Source of the DNA: Spirodela intermedia
Taxonomy: Eukaryota > Streptophyta > Magnoliopsida > Alismatales > Araceae
NCBI GenBank assembly: GCA_902729315.2
Contig: LR746265.1
Coordinates: 8,303,392-8,367,391, forward strand
Direction of reading: 5' to 3'
DNA: 64,000 nucleotides
The notes under the pieces are model-generated. The model was not told the DNA's origin. It made no database searches and saw nothing but the letters and a program-made list of their open reading frames with translations. Positions 46,927 through 61,879 of this stretch are shown here, in pieces; position 1 is the first letter of the stretch, and every line of letters starts with the position of its first letter. Position numbers and translations under genes: made by a program.

Positions 46927-47697
46927 AGGGCTATGGGAAGAGAGCAACCCCGATGAATAGTCGTTATCTGAGAAAATTCGCAACTCAAATAAAGAGATAA
47001 CTGTTCCAACTCATGGTAGATGGTCTCCTGCCCTCAAGTTGCTCATTTAGAAATTCGTGTATTCCGTTGACCAATAACGCCTTTAATTTAACATCTACGT
47101 CAGCAGCTTATCTCGAATCCTCACGTCCTTCACGGCATTATCAGTAGTCAGCATCATAACAATTTTTCTGCCTAAGTTTACGTAGGGAAAGTTGTGCTAA
47201 ACTCAACATCTTGCAATAACGTTTCCATATGACTATTCCCGAATATGATAATGTTGTTGTATCGTACTCTTCGGTTGTTTTTAAATGAATTTAGTTGCAC
47301 TTGGAAAACAAAGGGAGCAATCATGGGCCTGTCTTGGTTCCCTATGAACGTTTCAGAGATCTCTGGTAGTGCCAGCTGGACATTTAGGTCAAGAGAAAAG
47401 TTCTTGGGATGAGCAGCCTAACCTGTTGCGGTAGTCATTTTACACAGGATAGATACTACACGAAAAGTTCAGAAAAAGTGCACAGATTTTCATGTGCTTT
47501 TGGACTAGTAGACAGGCGAACTTGACAGATGCAAAACCGTGCATTGATTTTGAGATTTGTTTGTAACAACATGGATCATCATTTTTACAGAGTGAACAAT
47601 ATCTATTTATCTCATTGTACGAAAATAGGAAACTGCAGCATAGGATGCTTAGACAATCGTACTAATCACTATATTTATACGTTGTGAACGGAGAAGG

Positions 47698-48845
47698 TAG
47701 GCCTGCTGAGCTAAACTATCTTCCTGTTCAACGAAAATTACTCGTCCAATGCTACACCCAATGACTTAATCGCCACTAAATGATGATTTCGGTGGATAGT
47801 TACTAATTAAACCTGTAGGTCCGATTCTCACAACAATAACACATAAACCTGTTTCAGTTATGCTTGGGTTTCAGTTAAAACGACTTGATGTTAGTTGGAC
47901 ATCGCATGATCTCCAAATTGTGGCAAATTTTATATAAAACTTTTCTTCTTGCTTTCATCTCAAACAATATTCTGTATCAAATACTTTCACATATTGTCTA
48001 AGCAGTTTTCCACAGTATGAACGTTTGAAATTCTTCGTGGCTTTTACATTCGACATGTTTTTTAAATTGTGCACACATATGCCTCACATTACCTTACTGG
48101 GCAGGACTTTTCAATCGAAGACAAGTTGCAACATTACCTTAAAGTGTACACTTGTTTTCATACCACCAGCCAACTCATAATCTCACCTAGAAAATACTTC
48201 CTGGTTTTTTGGGCCCATGAGGGACCTGATGTCCTCTATTGATGCCCTCGGTTTTAACAAATTTATTAAAATTTATTAACTTATTTTAGTTTTCATTAAT
48301 GTATTGAATTTGTATGATTTAAATACTCATTGTATACAACAAGCTAATCCTATTTATTTTCATTGTTAAATGATTATTATTTCAGCTCTAATAATTCAAT
48401 CTAAGGTTTTAATTCTTGAGATTAGATTATCTTTCTACCTTAGAAAAATTTGGGGATAAAGAATTAGAAACAGAAGAAAGTTAAGTATCTAGTCATATGC
48501 TATGAACTAACACAAGATTCATGTGTAGACACATTTACAAAAGCAAAACATTTACTTGGATCATATATATGATGATCTAATCATAATGTAGGATGTCTAT
48601 TAATTACGTATTTTTCCACCTGGTATTAGATAAGTTTTCAAGCTATTAAAAATCTCAAAATAATAGAAAAGTAAAGAATAGATTGAAGATTCTCTTTTAA
48701 AATGTTTATATCAATGGCAACACAAAAGATAGGTACATGGATAAATAATAACATAGAACTTGTTGATTTGGAGCTAATGTGGATACCAAACTGTTCTATA
48801 TGAAGTTAGAAAGGATAGGTACATGAAGTTAAAATGTTCTACATG
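47698..48845. other. Intergenic region, no gene; shared block at its right end
   Basis: Similarity to copy 1 stops at about 47697. A short block at 48700-48830 (GATAGGTACATGGATAAATAA) matches 24560-24690. No coding sequence recognised. Confidence 0.5.
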
Positions 48846-49066
48846 TCTATTTTTATTTTAATTTATTTTTCTTTATTTATCTCAAAAATAAAACTATAAA
48901 AATTATATAAATTTGTAGAAAATCACATAATTAGCTAATAAAATCACATTAATCAACTGAAAACCACTTTTCACACTTTAACATAAATATAAGTCTATTT
49001 ATCATGAGTTAAGACTAAAATTATATTATTTACTAATTATTAACTTGTGATAATGAAGACTTATCA
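48846..49066 (-). repeat. LTR family A, first 221 bp only
   Basis: On the minus strand it begins TGATAAGTCTTCATTATCAC at 49066 and follows the A LTR for about 220 bp, then stops. It directly abuts a D-family LTR, so it is probably the remnant of an A element inserted into D and then deleted. Confidence 0.85.
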
Positions 49067-50622
49067 GTAGTCAACCCGTTTTCTTGGATGAATTGTGCTT
49101 GAGGATTCACACACATGACATGAAGTTAGTCATGAATGTCTCCAACTTGTTTTAACTATTGAACACTCATTCATCAGCCTTTCATCTCAGTAATTTTATG
49201 TTTAAAAATATTCTTTATTCACAGAATGTTAGGAACATGAATATGTCGAGATTCAACTATAAAAATCAATAGAAAATAAGTTGAAAATGATCTTAGCTTA
49301 ATTTCAAATGAGTTTTGGAGGATTTAGAAGAAGAACGAAGATCAAGTTTTAAATTAGTTGTACTCATTTCAATTGAAACATGCATGAATTAAGCTCTTGG
49401 GCAATTGTAGACACTAGTGTGATGGCTTGCTTTCGTCCAGACGTGCTACACCACATCAGAAGTCACAAAAGTATCATCCAAAAGTGCTACACCACTTACC
49501 AAAGAGATCCACCAAAAGAGGGGTCGACCATGTTGTCACTATCGTTTGGGGGGAGAAGGGAAGAGCTGACCACTTAGTGGAGACCTTGAGTACAGTTAGG
49601 GGAGGACAGAAGAAGCTTGTCGATTGTTAGAGGCGTTGATCATGCAAAAGAAGGGAAAAATGGATTGTCGTATTCACAACCACTGTCGAGATTTTAAAGA
49701 TAAATAATAATGTCTATTTTATCAGACAATAATTAATTATTATCTATATATCCCTAATGATGATACTTGTGAAGACTAAGTTCCTAGTATTGTGGTACTT
49801 TAGGAGTCGCTAGATTAGATGAGCTTGGTACATGATGTATTAAGCGACGTAGGATCAACCCGCTGCAAACTGTTGCTGATCAAGAACTTAAGTTTTTGGT
49901 ACCGTGGCACCTCCATAGCCATTGGATCATCCTTTAAGGCCACGTGCATGTTGAGTGGCATTAGATTCGCAAATTGCTAATGAATTGCTTTATGCATCTA
50001 GTATCATGGTGGTTTCTTAGTCGTAGGTTCTGGCTAATCTGATGATGTGACTCTCTAAGTACTACTAGGTCACACTATGTTCTAGATGGTTGTGCTGAAA
50101 TAGACGAAAACATTTAGTCCCACATCGAAAATATTTTGGATGCATATGCTAAATATAAACTAAAGCTACGGTCTCTTAGTAGAGATCTCTTCTCTCGAAA
50201 TAAAATAATGTCTAGGATCATCTTGGGAGAAGGCAATAAGGTGGTCCACCCTTATATGCACATGTGTGTATGGGTGCTCCTTGCCCCACAACTGGTTGGC
50301 CACCAAGACATGGAAAGGGAGCAATGCACACGTGCGCAAAGAGAGGCCTTTGCCACTTGAGCCTAACTTGTGGTTCCCCCAATCTGGGTCTACCCACTCG
50401 ACCGATGTCCCCCCTCTAGGTCAACTATCAAGTGCTAGCTTGCTAGTGGGTGGAAGATTTTTTTATATCTATTTTTTATTTTTATTTTAATAAAAAAAAT
50501 TATGCTAATTATTTTAACTTCAGACTTTTAAAATTAATAATATATCTTATATTTATTCTAAAAGTTAACAAAATCAAATCAAATAATAAAACTAATTAAA
50601 ATACATAAATCTAGTTTTAACA
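49067..50622 (-). repeat. LTR family D, truncated
   Basis: On the minus strand it starts TGTTAAAACTAGATTTATG at 50622 and aligns with 41465-43092 of the complete D LTR, ending at GGGTTGACTAC where the A fragment begins. The CT-rich end of D is missing. Confidence 0.85.
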
Positions 50623-52205
50623 ATGGCCTAGATCATTTTATGAGGACAACACTCTAATCTTTCTCTTAATCTCATCTTAATGCACCCTAAGATGGACGAC
50701 CTAAATCTTACCTCTTGATAACCCTTTTAAGTCTAAATGGGCTAAGCCAAAGTGATGCCCTCTCTTGAGCTCATAAACATATTAGGCTGACCCTCTCTAT
50801 AAAACTTGAGCTTTTCATTAGGCTGAAGGTTTGGGCTTCTTTCATTATTTCCAACTCATATTAAGAACTCACCTAAGTTCTTGCAATCAAATAGTTATCA
50901 AGAAAATGTGAGAAAATAGTAACACATGCATAATAGTATTATCTACTCATTAATTAGCATCTATATATAAGATATTAATGTATAGATGTAATTACTCATT
51001 TATAATTATCAAAGGTCCATAAGATCACCCCACTTTCCACAACTCCAACATGTGTTGATCAGTAGTGTTGCCTTTTAATCCACACTTTATCACTTTTTGA
51101 AGTGATTTTGAGTTTGATTCCCATCTAAGACATCACTTTGTTATCAAGTGAAAGATAAGGATGCGTTTGTGCATTGAATTCATTTTCTTTAGTCTTTCTT
51201 TTCATGATTTAAATTTTTCGATGAAATTTGATAACATTCTTATCCGTTTAGTTTCATAAATTACTTCTTTTGTGTTTTAATTTTATTTCCAGTAAAAAAA
51301 AAAAAATTAATTTTCTAGTAGAGCTTAACTTTGTTAAGATTATCCAATCCATTTATTTTGAATGATTAATCAGCTTTTCTATGAGTTTGACTTGAATCTA
51401 TTTCCTATTTCACCATCAATGGGGACACCCCACTCATGGACATATTTTCTCTCCCCTCCTTTGTTTCTCCCAACTTAAGTTTTTTTTCTCTCCCTTTTTT
51501 ATATTTACAAAACCATTAATAAAATTTATTCAAGATATAATATTGATATTGAATCATGTAGCTCAAATATTCATTAAGCTCTAAACAAGAAATTTAAATG
51601 CTTCATTCACATATTAAAGTTTCAATGTTCTTTAGTCAACATTCAACATTCAACATTCAACATTCAATTAAAAAATACATCCCTCCTAAAACTGTAAAGT
51701 TACTCAGCTTTCTCACCCTAATATTTCTTCCTTTTTTTTAACATCAAAAAGACAAAAACATCTAGATGAGGATAAAGTCTACTTTGGATTAAAAATGATA
51801 GGAAAATTGATTTGATGTAGGACATGTAGTCTTCAAGTTTAAATTATTTTCTTGCAATAACTCAAGCCATTACTCTATACAAACAATGTGTCTGTTGAAT
51901 CTCTCAACAAAAGGAAGGTCAACAAAGATAAGAGCATGATGTGGTAGAGAAGGAAATGGAGGTGATGAATAGGTGATAAAGCTACTAGTTATCATGCTAG
52001 ATGTAATGCTTGACAATGTCATGAAGATAACAACTAATTAACTCTTCCTCTATTAGGTCTACTTGAGAATAATTGAGGATTCATGTGATGATGACACCTA
52101 GTGAGAGAATTAGATTATACTTGACAATTGTTTTTATTGGATTTAAGGATAAGGCACAAAAGTTGACAAGAGCACTCAAATCAACAAACTTGAATTTGAG
52201 TGATG
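50623..52205. other. AT-rich intergenic region, no gene
   Basis: No coding feature. CAACATT is repeated in tandem at 51637-51668. Just before the LTR, about 52150-52205, one frame reads DKAQKLTRALKSTNLNLSDG. It resembles the polar helical sequence that follows the LTR at 53783. Confidence 0.45.
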
Positions 52206-52210
52206 GTCTT

Positions 52211-53777
52211 TGATAAGTCTTCATTATCATGAGTTAATAATTAGTAAAAAATATAGTTTTAGCCTTAACTCATGATAAATAGACTTATATTTGTGTTAAA
52301 AAATGATTTATGGTTTTCAGTTGATTAATGTGAATTTTTGGGTAATTATGTGATTTTATATAATTTTTACAGTCTTACTTTTGAGATAAATGAAGAACAA
52401 GAAATAAAAATAAAAATATTGTAAAATGGGGGACCCGCCGGCCAGCCGGGCCCGATAGGGCATGTGTACGCCACTCCCCTTCCATGTCACTGGTGGCCAG
52501 CTAGCTATGGGGCAAGGAGTGGTCATACACGCAAGAGAATGGACTTTGCTTATAAACCTAACATTATTATATATTTGCTCGAAAAATCAGCGCACAACTG
52601 ATGTGGGACTAAACCCACATCACACTTTCCTCAGAAGAGGCGGGGCGACCGGCGTGGGTTCGAATCCTCCCAGAGTCAAAATTCATATATTTTTATCTGA
52701 CTATCGTGACTTTCCTGTAGATCGCTAGTGAAGGATTAAGCAACGAGAATCACTGGATCATTGACGAAAATCTCGTCAATGTGATTCGCGGAGCATTGCT
52801 ACTAAAATTGCTAAACGATTCACGATAAAAGGATCGTGAATCCATCGAGTAAATCATCTCCGATTGATCGACGAACAAGCCATCGTCGGGAAGAGGATGG
52901 TCCGCCGGGAGATGAGTCACCACCTCCTGAGAGCATACCAGATGCGATGAAGAGCCTCCTCTTGTTGCGCGGACCTGAGGATGAAACTCCCTGACATGCG
53001 CCCTACCTTCATCCAACTCTTCTCCGTCAGGTGATAGCCACCAAAGAACCGCAAAGTCATTGTTTTTCCGCTTCGCCGGGTGACAGCCGCTGGAGACGAT
53101 TCGATGACTCACTTCATTGATCTCTAGACTTCGCGAGAAGATCTAGAGATTGCCCACGTCGTCTTTGTCCAATGAGAACCTTCGAGGCTGTGGACACTGC
53201 ATGACGATCCTCCCGAACGCTTAGGATTCCGGTGCATCGTCGACGCATCACCGTCGCGACGCTGGAACTTTATTTTCCTACTTTCAATTTACTTTACGCT
53301 TCATTTAGTGATAATTTTTGTGATTTTAATTTACCAAAATATACTTTGTTCTATTACGATTCTTCCGACTTTTACAAATCTTAATTTGATCAATTAAATT
53401 GTCTGTAATCGCTTACGTAAGAATCGCCGAGCAGAACTCTGTTTCCACCCAATTTGTGCTCGTCGGGCACTAACATCATCCTGATGTCCGCACCCTTATT
53501 TTCCTTTTTCGTGAATATTAAATATATTTCCTTTTTATTTCCTAGTATAAAATTCCTAGAAAATTGTATTCATTGAGAAAAATTCTGAATAATTACCAGA
53601 TATTATATTAAATCCTTGTGATCGACTTGGAAAATTACCACTATTTTTTGGAATTTTTATTAAATTATAATTGATATATGTATTTAGAAATATTTCTAAA
53701 TATCCAAAAATTCATATTTTCTAGTTTTATAAATTTTATATTTGCGTGATTTAATATACAACGACTGAGTCACGTCA
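52211..53777 (+). repeat. Solo LTR, family A, with near-perfect target duplication
   Basis: Starts TGATAAGTCTTCATTATC and ends GACTGAGTCACGTCA. It is flanked by GTCTT (52206-52210) and GCCTT (53778-53782), one mismatch apart. A deletion at about 52451 removes the segment between GCCGGGCCCG and ATAGGGCATGTG. The B-box-like GGTTCGAATCC is at 52657-52667. Confidence 0.93.
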
Positions 53778-53782
53778 GCCTT

Positions 53783-54810
53783 CTAAAGGGAAATTAGATG
53801 GGTTCTTGAAAAAGCTCAAGGAGGAGAAGGTGTCATGGCATAGGATAGGGAAGGAGAAGACTCAGGCTTGGATAGACTGCATCTAGGACACTATCAATAG
53901 GGAGAGATAGAGGCTGCAGGAAGTAGATATCATCCAATCCAAGCTGCTCAAGGAGCTTGCCAAGGCAAAATTATCAGTGAAGTACTTGTAGGATTGTGAG
54001 AAGGTCTGTGACAATCTAGCGAACAAGACATGAGAAGATAAGGCCAACATTGAAGCTCTAAAGAAGGAGAATTCAGATTTGAGTGATGCAGCAAAACTTG
54101 AGGAGGGAATGGCTTGAACAAGTTGTGATCAATTTTGATGTTGTGTGGGTTGAAGACACATCTTGAATACTCAAAAAATGTGCTCCAATTATTGTACTTT
54201 CACTCTAAATCCACAAGGTAAAGAGGACAAGTCCCTTGAGTCCACAAGGGGGTGATTCTGAATCCATAGAATTAAGAATAGGTTCCTTGAGTCCACAGGG
54301 GTGTTGGAGTCCACCAGTAGAAGGAGAGAGCTTCAAGAAGAAAATTCACAAAATTGTATTGAAAAAAGGTAATCTGCCTCTAGGGCTACAAGGGGTGGCT
54401 TTAAATAGGCTAAAGAGTTGATTTGGGTGCCAAGATTTGAATTTCAAATGAAATTTAAATTTGAAATCAAATTTTGGTTGAAATTTGAATTTCAAATGAA
54501 AATTTGAATTTCGGATGAAATTTGAATTTCAAACGAAAATTTAAACTTCAAACGAATTCGAAAAATAGTAAAAATAGATATATGAGCCTAATTTCATAAT
54601 TGGGCCAGTTAAGTAAAGTGGACTTGAAGCTGCAATAGTAATGGGCTTCAAGGTGCATCAAGTAAAGTGGGCTTCAAGCTGCAATAGTAATGGGCTTCAA
54701 GGTGCATCAATACTAGGCTTCAGGCTTCTTTAGTACTGGGCTTCAGGGTTTGGGCTGCATCATTGAGAGAAGATGCAGAGGATGCTGCAGATGGCTGACG
54801 TCTGGCCCGA
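53783..54810 (+). pseudogene. Coiled-coil-like protein remnant, split by a solo LTR
   Basis: The plus strand reads SKGKLDGFLKKLKEEKVSWH, RIGKEKTQAWIDC, then after stops LQEVDIIQSKLLKELAKAK and EDKANIEALKKENSDL. This is a Lys/Glu/Leu-rich sequence with heptad-like spacing. The reading resumes after the F-family LTR (54084-54762) with REDAEDAADG. At least three in-frame stops are present (about 53887, 53908, 53989). I do not recognise the family; a retroelement gag-like or host coiled-coil protein are both possible. Similar sequence just left of the A LTR (52150-52205) may be its upstream part. Confidence 0.5.
54084..54762 (-). repeat. Solo LTR, family F, with perfect 5-bp target duplication
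   Basis: The ends are the 9-bp inverted pair TGATGCAGC...GCTGCATCA. They are flanked by TTGAG at 54079-54083 and 54763-54767. The minus orientation is fixed by the related LTR next to a polypurine tract at 61399-61862. It contains a run of short palindromic units around AAATTTGAATTTCAAATG (about 54430-54555) and a 49-bp tandem repeat (54612, 54661) with AGTAAAGTGG and GGGCTTCAAGGTGCATCA. Confidence 0.92.
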
Positions 54811-56300
54811 GGAGAGGATCACAGATGAAGCTAATTGACGCTAAGCTCGCACTCGATGAAAAGCGCTCTTAGCTGGACGAGCTTCTCTCCTCTCTACAAG
54901 AAGTTCGTCAGGAATCAATAAGCTCGAGACCTGCTTTCTAAGATCTGTCAGAAGTCGAGCTGCTAATAGGATCCCGTCAGTTTCATTCAAATGGAAGAGC
55001 TTTTTCCCCAGCCACCCCCCGCTGCAGAGGATCTCTTCTCCGAGATCGAGGAACTCCATGAAAGGAGTATCGAGCCGCACGGAAGAATCATCCCTCGATG
55101 TAGTCAGCAGTCGAAGATCCCCCTTCAATCGAGCCACCAGATCCCCCGTCCGAGTAAAAACGCAAAGAAGACGACGACACCTGCGAGGCCTTTACTCACC
55201 CAGGGGGTTCCCCTGCTCCGGCAGCCTCCCTGGCCGAAGCGGCGGCGGCTCATCCGCCATCGGAAGATGAAGTGAGATCTCCTCCGATCCAACGGGAGGA
55301 CCGAGGAAGACGAAGGGCATCCCCCATCGCAATCTGGGGGAGCTTCTCTGGAGGATCAAGTGGAGGAGCCTCCAGAGGACTGACAACTAAATAAGACTGA
55401 TTTGGCGGGAACCGCTTCTCCCACGAACTGAAAATTTAAAATGGAAAGGATCCAAGTGAAAGTTTGTATACAAGAACACGAGGACTTTACCAGAAAAAAA
55501 AACAAACAAAATTGATAAATTACCAGAATGCCATTTTCCAAATTTAGTATTAATCTAATTTGCACAATATGGAGTCATTATGAGCACTCTGTCATGTCCC
55601 GTGCTAAAAATATAATCCGTGGAAAAGGAAAAAGAAAAAAGAAGAAACCATTGATATTTGGTGTTAGAACACTCCAAAACCCTACATTATGACGCTTCAA
55701 CAAATAGAGGCAGTGCCGTGCCAGGCTCAAGAATAGTTCAAGCCCTGAATCTCTTCAGGCTTGGGCTCACGAAATGGCCCAAATAGGCTTTTGGGCTCGT
55801 GTTGGTTTAATTCGGCTATAACATCACGCCCAGTCCATCAACATAGACTCTTCTGAGTTGGGTCCCACATTGCGCGTTTTTCGTTTTTCTTCAGATATTA
55901 AATATTTAGTTAAATTAATTAATCGAGCAGGCAAGAATGGCCCAAATGGTTTCAAGATTAAAATTCCAAATATGACCAATCTAGAAAATTTGGCAACAAA
56001 TCAACCTTGAAAACCTATATATTTATTTTATTTGATAAAAATATATATTAAATTTTAATATTCGAGAATAATAACCTGGCGTTTTGCCGTAGAATTCAAT
56101 GGGTAATCCTATACCGAAAATTTAGATGATATTAGAATGAAATGTGGGCTGAAATGATGCAATCAAATTCTTGGAGGGCTTTTCCGCAAAAAGAAAATGA
56201 AATTAAAAAAAGTTTTTTTATTTTGAGAGAAAAAGAAAAAGTATTGCCGTGGTGGTTGACTAGGGTCGTCTCTTTCCTTTCAACCGACCGAATCCATCCT
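54811..56300. other. Upstream intergenic region of the CDPK gene
   Basis: 54811-55390 is GC-rich with overlapping reading frames on both strands, none recognisable. 55400-56140 is AT-rich and probably includes distal promoter sequence. No gene is called. Confidence 0.45.
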
Positions 56301-56722
56301 TATCCTGGTAGGTCAGCCCGTCGCCATGGACGCTTGCGGAGAAGGAGAAGCGCCAAGGTGGCGGCGGGTAAGATGGGCAATGGCGGCTCGGCCGTGATTC
56401 CCATGGGATACCAGGGGCGGATGTGGATAAGTTGCTGCTAGCCTACCAATTAAGAATGCGGTGCTCATGCCGGGTCTGTCCTGGGAAGCTTCAGCGCCAG
56501 CTTCCCCTGGGTCGAAGAAAGCCCGATCGGAACGCCTCCTACATGTCCCCGTGTTCCTAGCTCTGGGATCCTCGGACTGTTTCTCGATCTTTCCGATCTC
56601 TGTCCTCCCCACGTTGGAGGGGTAGATCCTTGGTGGATTTTTCGGATTCGATCTGTCGGATTCTGCAGGTTCCGTGAGATTTGGGGTTTTTCTCAGTGGA
56701 TCACGGTGAGTCGTGGTCTTCG

Positions 56723-56724
<2 letters not shown>

Positions 56725-56796
<72 letters not shown>
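56725..56796 (+). repeat. (CT)36 microsatellite in the CDPK 5' leader region
   Basis: 72 bp of uninterrupted CT about 150 bp upstream of the chosen start codon. It is probably transcribed as 5' UTR or lies in the core promoter. Confidence 0.85.
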
Positions 56797-56800
<4 letters not shown>

Positions 56801-56947
56801 TCTTATGGTAGATTTGCGTTGATGATGATGATGCGCTCGGTTGTTTCGATTCCTAGCGCGGAAGGTCTTACTGAATCGGAGATTTCGATCTCTTCGCCTG
56901 TTGATGATGGCAGGGAAAAAAACCTGATCCGGCCTGTAACTGAGGAG

Positions 56948-60269
<3,322 letters not shown>

Positions 60270-60441
60270 TAAGGAGCTTTGAGGAGGGTGGGGGCTTGGA
60301 GCGGATGTAGAAGGTTAGAGAGAGAAAGAGATTCGGCCGTGGGGTTTCTTCTGTCGGCCGGCCTCCGGTGATCGTTTGGAGGGGGTTTGTGTGAATATTC
60401 TTGCATCATTTGATCATCTCTTCTTGCTCTAAAGACGCCCT

Positions 60442-60484
<43 letters not shown>

Positions 60485-61398
60485 CGGACAGACGACTATC
60501 TAATCTAAGATTGGGAGCTCTTTCCTCGAGCGTTGACTTCCTGTTATTGGCCACATCTTTCCATCCCTCATTGGAACGGCAGTCGGTATCCTTCTCCAGA
60601 GATTCTCGCCCTCACAGGCTCGGGGCCCATTCTTCCGAAAACAGGAGAAGCAAGGGTGGTTTGAGGCGCCAGATTGAAGCCGTTGACCAATTGACCTTCT
60701 GCACTCGAGGAAGTCTACTCTTCTCGTAACGAACTAAAACCAAGATTCCATTCAGCCAAGGGCGCTGAGGAACCCCAAACTCCTAACTCTGGAGGGGAAT
60801 TATTCAATCTTAACGTATAAGAATAGGTGTTAACAAGGAAAAAGGGTACTCTTTCATCAGGTCAACCTTGTTGACATTTCACGCAAGACGGTGAAGAGAG
60901 AGTCAAAAGACATGGAGCATTTAATGTTTCTTTTTTTTGTTTTTAGTGTTTTTGGGCTAAAGGACAGCGGCTCATTTTAGGCCCGTTTATTCCCCATATA
61001 AATACTCTCTTTCTCTCTCTCTCTCTACTCACTGCAAAACAGTTTGAGACATCACGAATTTAGTGCTTTTTTTCTGTGCAGCGAATTCCTTCTTTCGCAA
61101 ATCTGGTCCATTGTCTCCACATTTTCGTCCTTATTTTCCTACAAACCTTTTTTCCTTACGAATAAACGGCTGCATACAGGAAGAAAAAAGGCAGCTTGGG
61201 GCTCAGCCGAAGCCCCAAGAGTCAAAGCAATGAAAACAGCTCCCATTTTTGTCGACTAACAGTCCACAGGGGTCAAAGCAAAGAAGTGGTAGGGGGGGAT
61301 GCCGCAGCTCGAGTCCGATGTCTTATGGTGAGATAAGAGGACTTTTCCTCCCCAGTCAGCTCTTCAGCAAATCAAAGTGAAGTTGACTTTACCGTGCA
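60270..61398 (+). other. CDPK 3' UTR and downstream intergenic region with (CT)n
   Basis: The probable 3' UTR starts after the TAA at 60267-60269. A (CT)n microsatellite is at 60445-60481. A promoter-like stretch at 60975-61030 has TTTAGGCCCGTTTATTCC followed by CATATAAATACTC and a short CT run, but I see no convincing gene after it. Reading frames at 60511-60729 and 61044-61259 have no family features. Confidence 0.5.
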
Positions 61399-61862
61399 TG
61401 ACACAACAAAACTTGAGGAGGGAGTGGCTTGAACAAGTTGTTTTCAACTTTGATCTTGTGAGGGTTGAAGACATATCTTGAATCCTTGAAAAACATGCTT
61501 CAATTGTTGTCTTTTCACTCTGAATCCACAAGGTAAAGAGGACAAGTCCCTTGAGTCCACAAGGGGGTGATTCTGAATCCAAAGAATCAAGAACAAGTTA
61601 TTTGAGTTCACAAAGGTGTTGGAGTCCACCAGCAGAAGGAGAGTCTTCATTTGGGTGCCAAGATTTGAATTTCAAATGAAATCTAAATTTGAAATTTGAA
61701 TTTGAATTTAAAATTCAAAAAATATTAAAAATAGATATATGGACCTAATCTCTTAATTGAGTTAGTAAAGTGGGCTTTAAGCTACAATAGTAATGAGTTT
61801 TAAGCTTCAATATTGAGCTTCAGGCTTCTTCAATAGTGGGCTTCAAGGTTTGGGTTATATTA
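61399..61862 (-). repeat. 3' LTR, family F, of a chromovirus-like element
   Basis: Same sequence as the solo LTR at 54084-54762 but shorter (about 464 bp), because the palindromic stretch and part of the middle are reduced. On the minus strand it starts TAATATAACCCAAACC (the expected TG is mutated) and ends GTTTTGTTGTGTCA. It follows directly after the polypurine tract at 61863-61875. Confidence 0.85.
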
Positions 61863-61875
61863 GTCTCCCCTTCTT
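61863..61875 (-). other. Polypurine tract of the F-family element
   Basis: TTAAGAAGGGGAGAC on the minus strand, immediately before the LTR. It is the priming site for plus-strand synthesis in LTR elements and fixes the direction of the element. Confidence 0.75.
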
Positions 61876-61879
61876 AAAA

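Larger units (their letters stand above)
38630..47697. repeat. Local segmental duplication, copy 2 (contains proline-rich gene 2)
   Basis: Same order and orientation as 17597-23775. It is longer because of two insertions: repeat E at about 39290-40665, and a solo LTR of family D at 40975-43092 inside an expanded 32-bp repeat. Outside the gene no coding potential is shared between the copies, although the non-coding similarity is considerable over several kilobases. Confidence 0.85.

Noticed and set aside
54841-55137. 98-codon minus-strand reading frame and overlapping plus-strand frames
   Set aside because: GC-rich sequence open in several frames; no recognisable domain and no conservation evidence within the window.
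56819-56947. First in-frame ATG upstream of the CDPK start
   Set aside because: Starting there would place 43 residues before MGHC and remove the N-terminal myristoylation site that the family uses.
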